From Unio delphinus (taxonomy: Eukaryota > Mollusca > Bivalvia > Unionida > Unionidae), in contig JAQISU010000155.1 of the NCBI GenBank assembly GCA_029339505.1, positions 21,022,001 to 21,086,000 on the forward strand: a stretch of 64,000 bases of DNA, in the 5' to 3' direction. A program made the position numbers and the translations under genes. This document shows, one piece after another, positions 24,192 to 36,951 of this stretch (positions within the stretch are counted from its first letter, which is position 1; each line of letters opens with the position of its first letter). The notes under the pieces are model-generated. The model ran no database searches and was not told where the DNA came from. It saw nothing but the letters and a program-made list of their open reading frames with translations.

Positions 24192-25590
24192 CACAAGCAC
24201 AAACTTCGAATATCTGGTAACCTTCAAATAAATTTTCACCTGCATATGCTTACCCTATACTCTTTGGACTCTGCTGAGATATATTCACGCATTTCATGTA
24301 AAATAGACAAAAAGTGTGTCTATTCTATAGCATCTCCCTAAACAAATACCCGATTCCATGCACATCGTATGGAATATCATATTAGAAATGTATGAAATTC
24401 ACATAAATACACATGAGTCAATCTGTATATAATAGATGTCTTCGTCATAGTGGAGATTTGACATTATTCTCATTCAAATCTCATATCTGTCTGATGGGGA
24501 CAGCTACGAGGTCATGTTTTGATAACCTTCTAATTCACCAATCAAATTACATATTTCATATGTCTGAAAGTAAAAGCAAATGGTTACTTCAAATAACTGT
24601 CCCTACTACGAAGAGTTCATACTTTATATGATACTCTATTAAACTTAAGTAGGCGGGAAATTCAAGTTATCCGAACATGGACTTCGAATTAAGTAGACTT
24701 TTTATAATCAGACCAGTGCACACGCCATTGCATTCTCTATTTTCCATTTCTCTTTCTATCCCATTACTGGAGGAACGGTACAATAAATGTAACATTGTAT
24801 TGCTTAACTTTCAAAATGCCGTTAACAACATATGCACTGAATACGCAGATCATGTCGTTTCTACAATTCTATCTTTTCCTAATCACATGCAATTTAAAAA
24901 AATGCATTTGGTTGAAGCCCATTATCCATAGTACACTATAAGGACTTTAAATTTTACATTCTTTGCAAAGAGAAAGTTGAGCATTTTTATCTGCTGGCTC
25001 ACATATCTATAAGAACTCATCGTTATTATTCTTCGTATTATGGATAACGAGGTCGATTTCACCAATTTGAACAGTCGACTGTATTCTTTATTGTACCGAT
25101 TATTCGCTACCTCTTTTGTCTGCCCGTCGTGTCGGAGATATCATGAACAACGACGTTTGTTCGAAGGATTCCTGAGCCAAATTTGATCTCGAGTATCCTC
25201 ACCTTTTTGAGGTGTTCTTAACGTTGTTATAGATGCTACAGGGATGGTGAATTTTTACTAATACAGACATAATGGTAAATGTTGCTGATACAGAGAAACG
25301 TTTTGTACAAACAGGATTGAAAACAATCTCAATATCATATTTCATTTGTTTTTGGAAACACTGTTAAAATTGGAATGCATCTGGCATTCATCTACCAAAA
25401 CACGCGTTCTGCTTGTTCCCAATAGATTTCTCATCTAGGAAAAAAACTTTCTCGTTGTTTAATAAATAAGTTTTTCTCTTAGCCGAAGGGGGTTGGGAGA
25501 TTCTATGCATGGACCATGTTGTTGTGGACAATCACACTAAAATGAAACCATTTACACTTTAATATGTATAACTGATGACGCCAATGGCTG
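24192..25590. other. SOBP intron, nothing recognised
   Basis: Frames at 24413-24631 and 24677-24931 have mixed composition but no domain and no splice or phase support. Confidence 0.4.
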
Positions 25591-26366
25591 AATAATATAC
25601 ATAATAATATACCTAAGAATATATTTAAGAATATACCTAATAATATACATAATAATATACCTAATAATATACCTAATAATATACATAATAATATACCTAA
25701 GAATATATTTAAGAATATACATAATAATATACCTAATAATATACATAATAATATACCTAATAATATACCTAATAAAATACATAATAATATACATAATAAT
25801 ATACCTAATAATATACATAATAATATACCTAATAATATACATAATAATATACATAATAATATACCTAATAATATACCTAATAAAATACATAATAATATAC
25901 ATAATAATATACATAATAATATACCTAATAATATACATAATAATATACATAATAATATACCTAATAATATACATAATAATATACCTAATAATATACATAA
26001 TAATATACCTAATAATATACATAATAATATACCTAATAAAATACATAATAATATACATAATAATATACCTAATAATATACATAATAATATACCTAATAAT
26101 ATACATAATAATATACCTAATAAAATACATAATAATATACCTAATAATATACCTAATAATATACATAATAATATACATAATAATATACCTAATAAAATAC
26201 ATAATAATATACCTAATAATATACATAATAATATGCATAATAATATACCTAATAATATACATAATACTATACCTAATAATATACCTAATAAAATACATAA
26301 TAATATACATAATAACATACCTAATAATATACATAATATAGATAGTAATATACCTAATAAAATACA
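25591..26366. repeat. 12-bp minisatellite array, about 64 units of two main variants
   Basis: Units alternate between AATAATATACCT and AATAATATACAT in an irregular order, with rarer AATAAAATACAT and AAGAATATATTT variants. Both of two minus-strand frames stay open for 271 codons because the 12-bp unit has no stop there. The predicted Leu/Ile/Cys and Tyr/Ile polymers are artefacts. Confidence 0.97.
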
Positions 26367-26648
26367 AAATCAGATAGTGACAACATTTTATGCAACCAGT
26401 GGGAAACGTTGCAATAAAATATTGCTTTCCAAAGCCTCGAGGAGTTCTCCACGAGACGGAAACGTGATACTCAGGTCAAGTTACTTTTAGTAGAAAGGAA
26501 AGAATGTTATTAATAATTTTTTTTTATTTAGACATTTTGTTTGACTTTATTATTCTTTAATGTTGGTATATGTACACTTGCCACGTAATGTTACTTTATT
26601 TCATATTCCTGTAGTTTTGTGGTTTTGGTAGTAGGGTTATATCAACGG

Positions 26649-27345
26649 TCTAATTATATGGTTACACCAACGCTTTTGCCATATAGAAGTGCCTAATTGT
26701 ATGGTTACACCAACGCCTTTGCCATATAGAAGTGCCTAATTGTATGGTTACACCAACGCTTTTGCCATATAGAAGTGCCTAATTGTATGGTTACACCAAC
26801 GACTTTGCCGTATAGAAGTGCCTAATTGTATGGTTACACCAACGCCTTTGCCGTATAGAAGTGCCTAATAGTATGGTTACACCAACGCTTTTGCCATATA
26901 AAAGTGCCTAATTGTATGGTTACACCAACGCTTTTGCCATATAGAAGTGCCTAATTGTATGGTTACACCAACGCTTTTGCCATATAAAAGTGCCTAATTG
27001 TATGGTTACACCAACGCCTTTGCCGTATAGAAGTGCCTAATTGTATGGTTACACCAACGCCTTTGCCATATAGAAGTGCCTAATTGCATGGTTACACCAA
27101 CGCTTTTGCCATATAGAAGTGCCTAATTGTATGGTTACAACAACGCTTTTGCCATATAGAAGTGCCTAATTGTATGGTTACACCAACGCTTTTGCCATAT
27201 AGAAGTGCCTAATTGTATGGTTACACCAACGCCTTTGCCATATAGAAGTGCCTAATTGTATGGTTACACCAACGCGTTTGCCATATAGAATTCGGGCCTA
27301 ATTATATGGTTACAGCAACGCTTTTGCCATATAGAATTCGGGTCT
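26649..27345. repeat. 43-bp minisatellite, about 16 copies
   Basis: The unit contains GCCTAATTGTATGGTTACAC and CAACGCTTTTGCCATATAGAA. Copies are 90-100 percent alike, differing at a few recurrent sites such as CGCTTT/CGCCTT and CCATAT/CCGTAT. The last two copies carry an extra TCGGG. The period is not a multiple of three. Confidence 0.97.
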
Positions 27346-27489
27346 AAAATTAAATATGCGATATCTAAACCTATCCATAAAGAAATCAACATAAAATGCA
27401 CCCTTTATTTTTTTTATATAACTTAAACACAAACTAATTGGTTTTTTGTGACTATCTGTATATAACAATCACTTGTGCATAAAAGCCAT

Positions 27490-27555
27490 TTGTTCAGCAC
27501 ATGATAGACTATACATGGCGGTCAGTATATTTGGTGGAGGAAGAAACTGGGAAAA
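27490..27555 (-). mobile_element. SINE family 2, 3' fragment (copy b)
   Basis: The text GCACATGATAGACTATACAT, then GGCGGTCAGTAT and TGGTGGAGGAAGAAACTGGG, matches the 3' half of the family 2 SINE at 2411-2594. Confidence 0.65.
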
Positions 27556-29052
27556 CGTAGCTACTTCTGAAATTGAAAACATGCAAAATGTGTTTATCTC
27601 CGAAACTGACAATTTAACAACGAAAGTACTTCAGTGAGCTTGGGTAATTTGACGTTTTGTAAAAACTCATGTTAACACATTTTGGCAAAGAATTTTACTT
27701 AGGTCGAATCACAATCAAGATATATAGTAAGTCATCTAAACAAAGTAAAAGGACCAAGCCACGTGTTTGGAACTATTTTGTTAGGCTCTTTACATACATA
27801 CGTGACCACCGTGTTTGTCAGAAATCGCCAGAGAGGAAAAGATATACTGAACGGCAGTGATGCAGAGTGAGGGTGTTCATTGGACGATGGGATTATCTTT
27901 ATTGTGACAACTGACTGACAGTCGCCATGCTCATCTGCATTTCTCACCAATTCAACATTTAAAGAAGGGGGAAAAGTTTCTGTTTTGCACCAAAGTCAAT
28001 TTTTCCCACGTACAAGTGGTTTATTAAATCATATTTGTTTACACATTAGATGACAAACACGAAATTAAAATGCAAGGACTGGTTTTTTTTTTTTTGGTTT
28101 CGTCTGGAAACTGTAATTCACCTGACACCGTGCTGATCTGCATACAACCCGTCGCTTTGCTCCTAGTATTTTGGTATTGTTTACATGTCAGAACTCCGGT
28201 TACATAATCTGTACTTGTTATACCTGTCAAAATTCACACCTGAGAACTCACACCTGTCGGCGGGTCCAGTTACCTTTGTGTATGACACCTTTTCATTATA
28301 ACTGAGGAAAAGACCGGTTTTCAAAAGTTCTAAAAATTTCTTGAAATTCCATTCCTAATTTCTTTTTTCTATTTCTAAAATAAAATAAGCGATCAAGATA
28401 CCCGATTCTTATGTAACCTTACGCCAATTCGACTTAAATTGAGCGGAAATCTACTTTTTAAATGTCCCAACAGTGACTGCTCAGTTTTGGGCATTACCTT
28501 CCTTGCAATAGTGATTTTGAAATGTTTTCTCTCGGATTTAATACAGAAGCTATTCTCACATAGATGAACAGTTTTACAACTTGTACACGAATTCAGGAGT
28601 ATAGTATAGTATATATCCGAATGAAAGAACTATCTAGCAGTAGCACAATGTATGCATACATTTATAACACTGGTCAGATCCCTATTTCTGGTAAGGAGAA
28701 AGTTTTCGGTTTACTTGGAGCTTACCCTCATTCTGATGTTTATATTCTTTACCTATTTTTTCTCAAATTATTTGAATAAATTTCATAATGTTTTTCTTTA
28801 CACCAGTTCTAGCATAAAATCAAACGTAGCGCTAACTGATACATGAGTGCCTTCTCTACAGGGAACTGATCTCCCATAGTACTATATGGTTGGGTATAGT
28901 GCCCGAGTCTTAGACTTGATCACTATACTTTAACAAACAAAACTGTAGGAGAACAGTACTCAATGGAGAAGTTAATAACAAAGTTAGTATTTCATACAAC
29001 GTTATATTACGTTGGCGGTGGCAATAGTGACGCTGGAGGATGTATAAGTGTG
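27556..29052. other. SOBP intron, nothing recognised
   Basis: No splice-supported exon recognised. Short frames only. Confidence 0.4.
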
Positions 29053-29243
29053 GTAGTCAAGTGGAAATACATTGTGTCTTTATAGCATCCTGCGCTCACG
29101 GTGAAACGCATTATGTCGTAAAATAAAAGATCAGTATAGTCAGCCAATCAGAATTCGAGAATTAATCATATGATGTAGATATAGTCTCATTGGTTGATAA
29201 CACATTTAATTTAGGACAGTGTGTTGTTTCCACTTGGCTACTT
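29053..29243. mobile_element. Possible MITE with imperfect terminal inverted repeats
   Basis: The left end GTAGTCAAGTGGAAATACA and the reverse complement of the right end, GTAGCCAAGTGGAAACAACA, match at most positions. The interior is non-coding. Only one copy was found in the window. Confidence 0.45.
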
Positions 29244-30543
29244 TAAGTTTTAATGACTGGGAAGTGTGACTGCTGCAGTAGCTACTATTGCCACGCACGT
29301 AGGTTTCATGACGTCACGTGATGTACTAAATCTATTCTTGTTTTCTCATTATGAGCTGTCAGTGTTGATTGGTGGAGTACGGTACCATCGCCTTCGGCTT
29401 GACCACTATACCGCTCCGCATGACACTACAGAAAGGCCGTTTACTTGGGAGGAGGCAATAATAAGATAAAAGAAGCTAATAGCATAATTACAGTATTCGA
29501 ATGAGCAAATACCGACTTCTGATTTGTTAATACAAAGGATGATGTAGATCGTAACATTAGCAATTAAATTCAAACGTTTTGCCTTAAACCGAGACGTGAT
29601 AATATTTTAGCGGTGTCCCAGATTGCCTTTGCATTTTGTACCTTGTACAAAGAGGTATTGCTAGAACTGTACTACCATGCGTGCGATCACATACAAACTG
29701 AATTCCTCGAAAAAGAACATCTTTTGAACTTAGCCGAAATTTTAGTCTAGGTTTGACTGCAAATCATCAGACTTAACCAACCCATTTCAACAGAGTGGAA
29801 ACAGTTGTTATTGCCAATTCTGAAGAGTGCAATGCATGCTAACTCACACAGCAATTATGCAAGCTCTACAAGCTTTTCTAATCCTTTAGTTCCTGCTATT
29901 AAAGGCCAAACTTCACGATTACGAGCGTAGCTTTGAAGGGGATGGGATAATCGACATATATGCGTTAAAATGTTCGTTTTAAATGGAGGCGCTTAAAATA
30001 AAAGACTCAAGAACTCTAAATATATAGGTTGATTAATCGTTATTTAGAAATGTAAATTCTTGTAAAAATGTACGGAATTTATTACTTAAAAAAATTCAAT
30101 GGATCTATTTTGAAGAGGTCATACGGCATAAAATGCCCCAAATCAGATAATGTCATTGATTACCTGAATTTACTTTTTCCAGAGTAAATTATTCATTCAT
30201 GCAGTTACTATAATGATGGAATCGGAAGCATATAATTTAGATATAGTACCATTCGTACAGACTAGTCGTAAAGGACTAGAGTAACCGCAAAATATGTTTG
30301 ATATAAATAATTACAAAATATCTTTGGAATACTATTAAAGTTTTCGTCTTTTCTCTATGAATACTTGCTTTCTACGTGACCCTTAAGGATACATAAACTG
30401 CTAGATCTATGACGTCATGTTATGTCAACTTTTAATAACATATCAATAACACATTTAATAGCTATAACGGCGTATTTATTTGGTAACATGAAAATGACAC
30501 TCTTATCGATACAGAATTAAAATTTACAAAAAAAAATGTATTA

Positions 30544-30546
<3 letters not shown>
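29244..30546. other. SOBP intron, nothing recognised
   Basis: No exon recognised on either strand. Confidence 0.4.

Positions 30547-30621
<75 letters not shown>
30547..30621. repeat. (GA)n microsatellite
   Basis: About 37 GA units. Confidence 0.95.
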
Positions 30622-30625
<4 letters not shown>

Positions 30626-31414
30626 CCTCAACCGTTATGATATTCATTAAAACAATACAAAATTTGCAGTCAGTTTTGGCGGCACAGAATGGTCTAAATT
30701 TTATACACTTACCGGTATTTCTCGCGGTTCCGGAGTTGCCGTCGGCTGATGGGTTCTTTTGGTGGCATATACTTTATATTTCTGGAGCAAATACTATGTT
30801 TGGTGACTTTTTAATCGATGTGGAATAACACAATCCTCAGTCCTGTGTCCAGTTAGAATTTCGCTCTATAGATGGTTTGTTACTAATTATCGATGATACT
30901 TTGTCATGGTAATTGTTGAGCTTCATCTAATTCAGGAAGTCCATTGAAAAGTATATTTTTTCTTCCTTAGAAGTATTTTGCTTGCTTTTTTTCCAAGTAG
31001 GCATAATTATGTAACTTGAAGTTTACTCCTTCCCTTCACGAAATGTTTTCTTTATGACATGTACAGAGATAAAAGTATTGTATTTGACAGCCCTTATTAT
31101 ATTTTTCACTGTCGTTAAGTGAGTGCATATGATAACTATATTAAGAACACCGCTACAGTACTCATGTCCTCAAACAAAAGATTTGTATTCCCAATGTAAC
31201 AAACATTTAAGATTTTTTCGAAAAACGGAGAAAAGTATAATTGTACGTAGGAGTTGCTTCCAATGGCATCAAACCTTCAGACAGTATTTGGCGGATTTTA
31301 CTTCCCTGCAAATTTTATTGGATGTTTGACCAATCAGTAAATGCGTTACAATGGCAAATTGTGTAAGAATATCATTCTTATTATTTATTATATTTTTTTT
31401 TGTTGTGTTTGCAG
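30622..31414 (+). other. SOBP intron end, with the acceptor before the terminal exon
   Basis: No exon recognised until the acceptor TTTTTTTTTGTTGTGTTTGCAG that ends at 31414, a strong pyrimidine tract. This tract is what makes an upstream ATG at 31351 look like a signal peptide. Confidence 0.7.
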
Positions 31415-33399
31415 ATTCCGAGGAAGACTCGTGTCCAGCAGGAACGGCAATCACGTGCTCTTGGTGTCAGAAGGCCGGATTAAAATCGTACACTTTGAAG
31501 ACGCCCACAGGAACCAAATCTTTTTGTAGTGAGGTCTGCTTTACCCAGTGTCGCCGTGCATCGTTTAAGAAGAATAAAGTGTGTGATTGGTGCAAACATG
31601 TTAGACACACTGTGAATTATGTGGATTTTCAGGACGGAGAACAACAGCTACAATTCTGTGGTACTAAGTGTCTGAACCAGTATAAAATGAGTATATTCTG
31701 TAAAGAGACACAGGAGCATTTGCAACAAATAGCTCAAAATGGAGGAACTGAAGATTCTGCAACGGATAGGGATAGTGACAGAGAAATTCTAATAACTCCA
31801 GAACTATGGTTACATGGTGAAAAGGCAAAACATAAACAAAAGGAGGACAGGTCCAGAAGTGACAAAGATCGCAAGGATGTTTCAGATAAATTCAGTAGTA
31901 TTCTGACTCACTCTTTGAATAAGCATCGTCTCGGCAAGTCTTTAGATATTTCTAAACCGGAATCAGTGTCTCGACAACCCTTAATAGACAGGATCAAATC
32001 AGAAACGACTGAAAAAAGCAGGAAAAGACAAAGACACAATTCCGAGACCCTGACAAGTGCAAATCCATCACACGAGCTACATCCAATGCCTGGAGCGCCA
32101 CAGCAGATACCTAACCACCTAACTCAATTTCTTCACCCTGCTGCCATGGCTAACATGGCACCTTGGTTTCAACAGGCGCATCTCATGGGCGTTATGCCTC
32201 CTAGCATGACTCCTTATGGTCCTTTTGGGCCATTTTTCTATCCAGGCATGATGCCACCTTTCACTGGAAACCCTTTGGTCCCTGAAAACATTGTAAATAG
32301 TACTTTGAGTCACCCGCCAGGGAATAGACAGTCTTCTTCCACCCCCGGTGGACAGACTTTAAGTCCACACTCAGAAATGTCCTCTCGTTCTGTCACCCCG
32401 ATCGGCATGCAGCGTAATGGAACACCAAGTTCTTCCCAGACGTCTCCAAACGGAAATCGACGCATGAGCAGTCTTTTCCCGGTGGGCTTCCCTCCAATGT
32501 ACACCGGTCAAAATTCTGGAAATTATCAACCATCTCTGCCACAACAAGCACTAGCTGGTGCCACCACACCGACTGGGACACCACCTGTAACCGTGCTTAT
32601 ACCCTTCCCTATGATGTTTCCAGTTCCAGTTCCAATACCGATCCCTATACCAATGACATACGATCAGCTTAAGAAGGCATTTGGCACACCTACAGAAGAA
32701 ACCCGCGGTTCAAAGCTAGTGGATCCCGTATGCAAGGGGTCCATTGTCAAAGATCAGTCTGAACGCTTGTCATTGCCCCTTCATAGAAATCAACACTATG
32801 ACAGAGATCTAAATAGAGATACTTTGAGTGTGGAACTACCTCATACTGAAATAAGAAGCAGAAGCAGAAACTCGTGTCCTGACCTTTCTGTTATTAATGG
32901 CAAACATATAAATACATCATTCTCCACGATGTATCCCTACAAACGTTCTATGACTCCAGATACTTCGGACTCCATCGACTTGTCCACAAAACGTTTTAAA
33001 TACGAGCGTCAGTTTTCTGAATCTTCTAATGAAGTAATGGATCTTTCTTCAAAAGACAGTGGTGATAAAAAGAATAAGGACAAACACAATAATAGTTTAG
33101 ATAACAAAGACATAAATGGCGTTTCACTTGATAACGAGGAAGAGGTGGAAGATATCAAAATGACCAGAATTCACATCGTCACTCCACCTGCCCAGCTTCC
33201 TCTAAATCAACCTCTTCCGCTTCCTCCAATTGAACAGAAATATTCTTCTCGAAGGGGCCTTATACTGGATGCCCCTAGTGTACCTAAGCAGCGACGTAGC
33301 CCTTCTCCAGACCGTAGGGTGTATGTGAGAAATGTTCCGAGGGATATTATGGAAGCCACCAGACGGCGCTGCCACAGAATGAGAATCAGAACAAAATAA
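31415..33399 (+). CDS. SOBP: SOBP, terminal exon with two FCS-type zinc fingers
   Basis: 660 residues follow a split Asp codon. Numbering from that Asp, finger 1 has Cys 15, 18, 38, 42 (TCSWCQKAG then SFCSEVC) and finger 2 has Cys 57, 60, 82, 86 ([11 protein letters not shown] then [14 protein letters not shown]). Both match the paired FCS fingers of SOBP. An ITPELW block corresponds to the LTPDSW block of homologues. A Lys/Ser-rich region, a Pro/Met-rich region and the [12 protein letters not shown] tract (homologues [11 protein letters not shown]) follow. IDLSTKR and VMDLSSK motifs resemble the VIDLT SUMO-interacting type. The protein ends [12 protein letters not shown], like RRCLRIRNQNK in vertebrates. 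Phase 1 entry fits 23872. The joined visible part is 758 residues and lacks only the N-terminal leader. Confidence 0.95.
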
Positions 33400-33505
33400 A
33401 AATAAAAATCGTCTGTTTGGCGCGATTGTATAGTTCATGCATCGTGGGACAATATACGTTAGAAGCTCCCCAGAAGTTTCAGTTTCGAATATTTCGTCAT
33501 CGTTT

Positions 33506-33511
33506 AATAAA
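33506..33511 (+). terminator. Candidate polyadenylation signal AATAAA (proximal)
   Basis: Exact hexamer about 110 bases past the SOBP stop. An overlapping AATAAAAATAAAA also lies at the stop codon itself, too close to be the usual choice. Confidence 0.3.
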
Positions 33512-33965
33512 TACAGAATCTTCTGATTTCACTGGATTAATTGGACTTGTGTATAATCGAGCAAAGTTATTCAACTGTGAATTACTAAACATGACACCTT
33601 TCGTGATTCCAAGACCGTGTGGTGGAAGTTAATCAGTTTGATTTTATAAACTGTTAAATAATGTCTTGATTGTGCAATTAATTCTTTACTGTTGTTGTTG
33701 TTTCTTTTTTTAAATAATATACCAACCTACATAATTTTATTCAACATGTGCATTCTTCACTAATTGCAAACTTTATATTTGTAATTAATGTCTCATTCAA
33801 ACTTTTCATGGCATGATTCAGTGTTTTCATATGAATGTTTTGTTAGTTTTGTTGTATCTATTGTAATTGTTACAAACAAATAGAAGCTTGTAGGTATTTT
33901 GCAATATGAAGGACAATGATTGGCTTATATAAAGCATTTCGAGTAATTAAAGGATTACTTATACC

Positions 33966-33971
33966 AATAAA
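33966..33971 (+). terminator. Candidate polyadenylation signal AATAAA (distal)
   Basis: Exact hexamer about 570 bases past the SOBP stop and upstream of the LINE remnant. It is the more plausible 3' end because homologous genes usually have long 3' UTRs. Confidence 0.4.
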
Positions 33972-34184
33972 TCCTGCTGCCCATAAAAATGTAGCTAGGT
34001 GGCATGGGTTTAGTTGTGACTAGTTCTTTGTTCTGGAGAGCGTTCCTTATACATAAGAAAAGCTTATACAAATTGGATCAAAAAGTACATAGTTCAAATA
34101 ACGCTATATGATGAGTTAATGTATGAACAGTTACCATTAGGAACATGTCCTCTGATTTTAATCTAGGCTGAGATTTGTTTGGCA

Positions 34185-35510
34185 CTATTTGTCATCCGCT
34201 TTGTCTTCTCCGCGCTTATCTCCATGTCAAATCTGGAAGATGTTTCATCCAGGTTTTGCTAAGGTGATAAGCTCGTCTTCACTTCCTGCCAGCCCATCAA
34301 TGTCGTCTGCAAAACGTAGATTGGTGATGTTACGCCCTCCAATGCTGATTGTCCCAAAGTGGTTTTCCAGGGCTTCTCTCATGATACGCTCTAAGTAGAT
34401 GTTGAAAAGCCTGAGAAAAAGGAGACAGCCTTGACGTACTCCAACTGTTGTCTTGAACCAGTTTCCACATAACATTGAGAAATTGCTGCACTCGTAGCCT
34501 TGGCGTACAGCTTCTTGATGGTATTGGTCAACTTTTGACCCATGTTTTACTTCTTCATTGTGGCCCATTGTGGCTCTCCTGTGGATGGATGGTTGTAGAG
34601 TTCATAGAATACTCAGTCCATTTCTATGCAATGCCACTTGCCTTTGTGAGGCATTTTCCATTTTCGTCTTGAATGGTACTGACTCTTGGTTGCTTTTGTC
34701 TGGTGAGGTTTTTCACAATTTGGAATGCCTTTTTGTTGTTATTCTTTATCAGACTGCTCGCTATTTCTGTGCACTTTTGTCCAATTCAATCTTCTTTTGC
34801 TTTTTGCAAGTTTTTTCTCGGTACTCCATTGCCCCTGTTGTGTGTCTGGTATTTTTTTAGGTCTCTTCGGGGATCACACAGATCCAGAATCTCGTCTATA
34901 ACCCAGGACTTTTGTTTTGGGCGATGAAGGTCATTGATGTCCTTGATAGCTGTTGTCATGGCTATGTTGAAGGTGTCTGTCATCGCTTTAACATCAACAA
35001 CCATGACAAGGAGTGGAGCAAAGTTTCCTCCAATTGTGGCTTGGAATGACTTGCAGATGTTAGGGTCCTTCAGTTGTTCAAAGTTAAATTTGAGCCTGAT
35101 TTTCTTTGGCACTTCCAACATCAGCACCTGGAAACGTTTTTGTTTTTGCTCTATTGATGCCAGGTCGGTAACGGTTTTGAACCAGTATGTAGTCGATCTG
35201 ATAATGATGGGTTCCATTTGGTGCATGCCATGTCCAGCATCGTGAAGCTTTATATTGGCCCAGGGTGTTCGCTAGTACCAAGATGTTGTAGCATGCGAAC
35301 CCGAGCAGCCGTTTCCCTCTTTCACTGGTAATCTCATTGCCAGGTCCAGAAGGTCCAGCCTATGAGATCATCTTTGCCATCTTCGGCATTCCAGTCTCCT
35401 TGGATGATGAGGATGCCTTTTTTTACTTACCATGTTCATAATACCCTGGAGATTGTTGTAAAACTCCTCAATTTCTTCATCAGCATGCTCAGTAGTTAAT
35501 TCCTACTATG
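34185..35510 (-). mobile_element. Decayed non-LTR retrotransposon with endonuclease and reverse transcriptase fragments
   Basis: On the minus strand, endonuclease-like text begins near 35510 (TTEHADEEIEEFYNNLQGI). After a frame change it continues to YWFKTVTDLASIEQKQKRF, then FEQLKDPNICKSFQATIGG, and KSWVIDEILDLCDPRRDLKK near 34880. Reverse transcriptase follows at 34245-34568: TTVGVRQGCLLF, LFNIYLERIM and the catalytic FADDIDG. Frameshifts, and a missing stretch between endonuclease and the RT palm, make it non-functional. The clade was not determined; it differs from the LINE at 39.0-42.0 kb. Confidence 0.85.
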
Positions 35511-35799
35511 GATGATTAACAACAAAAATGGTGTAAAATATAAAATTACAAATAAAACATAATGCAATATGTTTGCAGAAATATTATTTTCGAACTTAAA
35601 TGACAAGGATCCTTATGTCAAATGTTTTGAAATGTTCAAATGGAGGGAAGAATGCTGGGAATGTCTGCGATATTATTTTAACACCATTTTTGTTTATTTG
35701 GGATAATTATCTGTTCTCGTTGCAGAAAACTGTAATAATATAATAATGTATCAGAATGGAGACTGCATTCTCTGTGCTTAAACCGTAGCAATCGATCTG

Positions 35800-35801
<2 letters not shown>
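35511..35801. other. No gene recognised
   Basis: Short spacer between LINE remnant and microsatellite; nothing recognised. Confidence 0.4.
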
Positions 35802-35891
<90 letters not shown>

Positions 35892-36122
35892 CATTTGATT
35901 CAGAAAAGAAACATTTGCATTCTTGAATTTCAGACGATAATGCAAAAGCTATTGATTCTTTTCTATTTACTTGTGATTCTGTTAGGGGTCAAGGAAACCA
36001 TAGCGATTAAAGGGAGGTTATTCAAATAAATCAGCGCTTTCTTGAAAAGGAATTGACAAGTACTCAGCGACAGGCTTGAGTGTACCATAAGGGTCTAAAA
36101 GATTACGTATCTCAGTCTTCCC

Positions 36123-36163
<41 letters not shown>
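35802..36163 (-). mobile_element. Microsatellite-flanked dispersed repeat, copy B (inverted relative to copy A)
   Basis: (GT)n at 35802-35837 and (AT)n at 35838-35890 precede a body (35891-36125). The body is the reverse complement of about 7390-7631 with only scattered differences. (GT)n follows at 36125-36163. Unlike copy A, only one arm with AGATTACGTATCTCAGTCTT is present, so there is no inverted duplication. Confidence 0.75.
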
Positions 36164-36164
<1 letters not shown>

Positions 36165-36846
36165 CGCGTGTGGTCGCAAAAGAAGAGAAAAGTGATACTT
36201 GTAACGTAGACTAAGGATGAGTTTGAATGAATGAGGTGTGGTTTACTTGGCCGATGTGATGCTGGTGTATTTTCTATTTATGATTCATCTGTGAAACTCT
36301 TAAGAAATTCTGGCGCATTCATGGAGATTGACCTATGTAAAATGGCAAGGTCTTACAATTCTCAGTTTTAATATCAAGGGTGTGTCATCAGTAAAAGTAT
36401 ACAAACATGAAATGAAAGATGCCATTTCAATATTGCTAAAAATACCACGGAATAAAATATAATGTTACAGGGATCGTTACAATAACACCTTTTACACCAT
36501 TGTATTTGAAAGTGACACGATCATGATGATGCAATCATTCAGCATTGAGTAGACAACGCCTACATTGAACATGTGTATCTCTACCGAAAAGCCCTATATT
36601 ATCTTAAATGCTTTCATCAAGGGTTACGAACCGTTATATGTTCTCCTCTTGTACATAGACCTATGCTTATTTTCATATATAATGTTTGTTGTCATTGTAG
36701 ATAATTGTTAAATTAATATTTATTGTCTGATGCGCCAAAATTTAAATTAAAGTAACATTTTTAATGCACATGTTCAACACGTTAATCCAGTATGCAACAT
36801 ATTTTCTCATCAGCCCTTCCTTCTTTCCTTCTATATTTCTGTATCA
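36164..36846. other. No gene recognised
   Basis: AT-rich sequence, nothing recognised. Confidence 0.4.
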
Positions 36847-36921
<75 letters not shown>

Positions 36922-36951
36922 TCAGGCATCATCATCATCATCATCATCATC
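36847..36951. repeat. (CTAT)n and (ATC)n microsatellites
   Basis: CTAT units to 36921, then after a short spacer eight ATC units. Confidence 0.95.

Larger units (their letters stand above)
33400..34000 (+). other. SOBP 3' untranslated region (extent inferred)
   Basis: AT-rich sequence after the stop, with no long coding frame. Candidate polyadenylation signals are at 33506 and 33966. Confidence 0.55.

Noticed and set aside
25503..26367. Two 271-codon membrane-like open frames on the minus strand
   Set aside because: They are reading frames through a 12-bp minisatellite without stops, pure Leu/Ile/Cys or Tyr/Ile polymers.
31351..31414. Apparent secreted 682-residue protein starting at 31351 with a signal peptide
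   Set aside because: The hydrophobic start is the translated pyrimidine tract of a splice acceptor (…TTTGCAG at 31414). SOBP is nuclear, and the upstream exons join at 31415 in phase.
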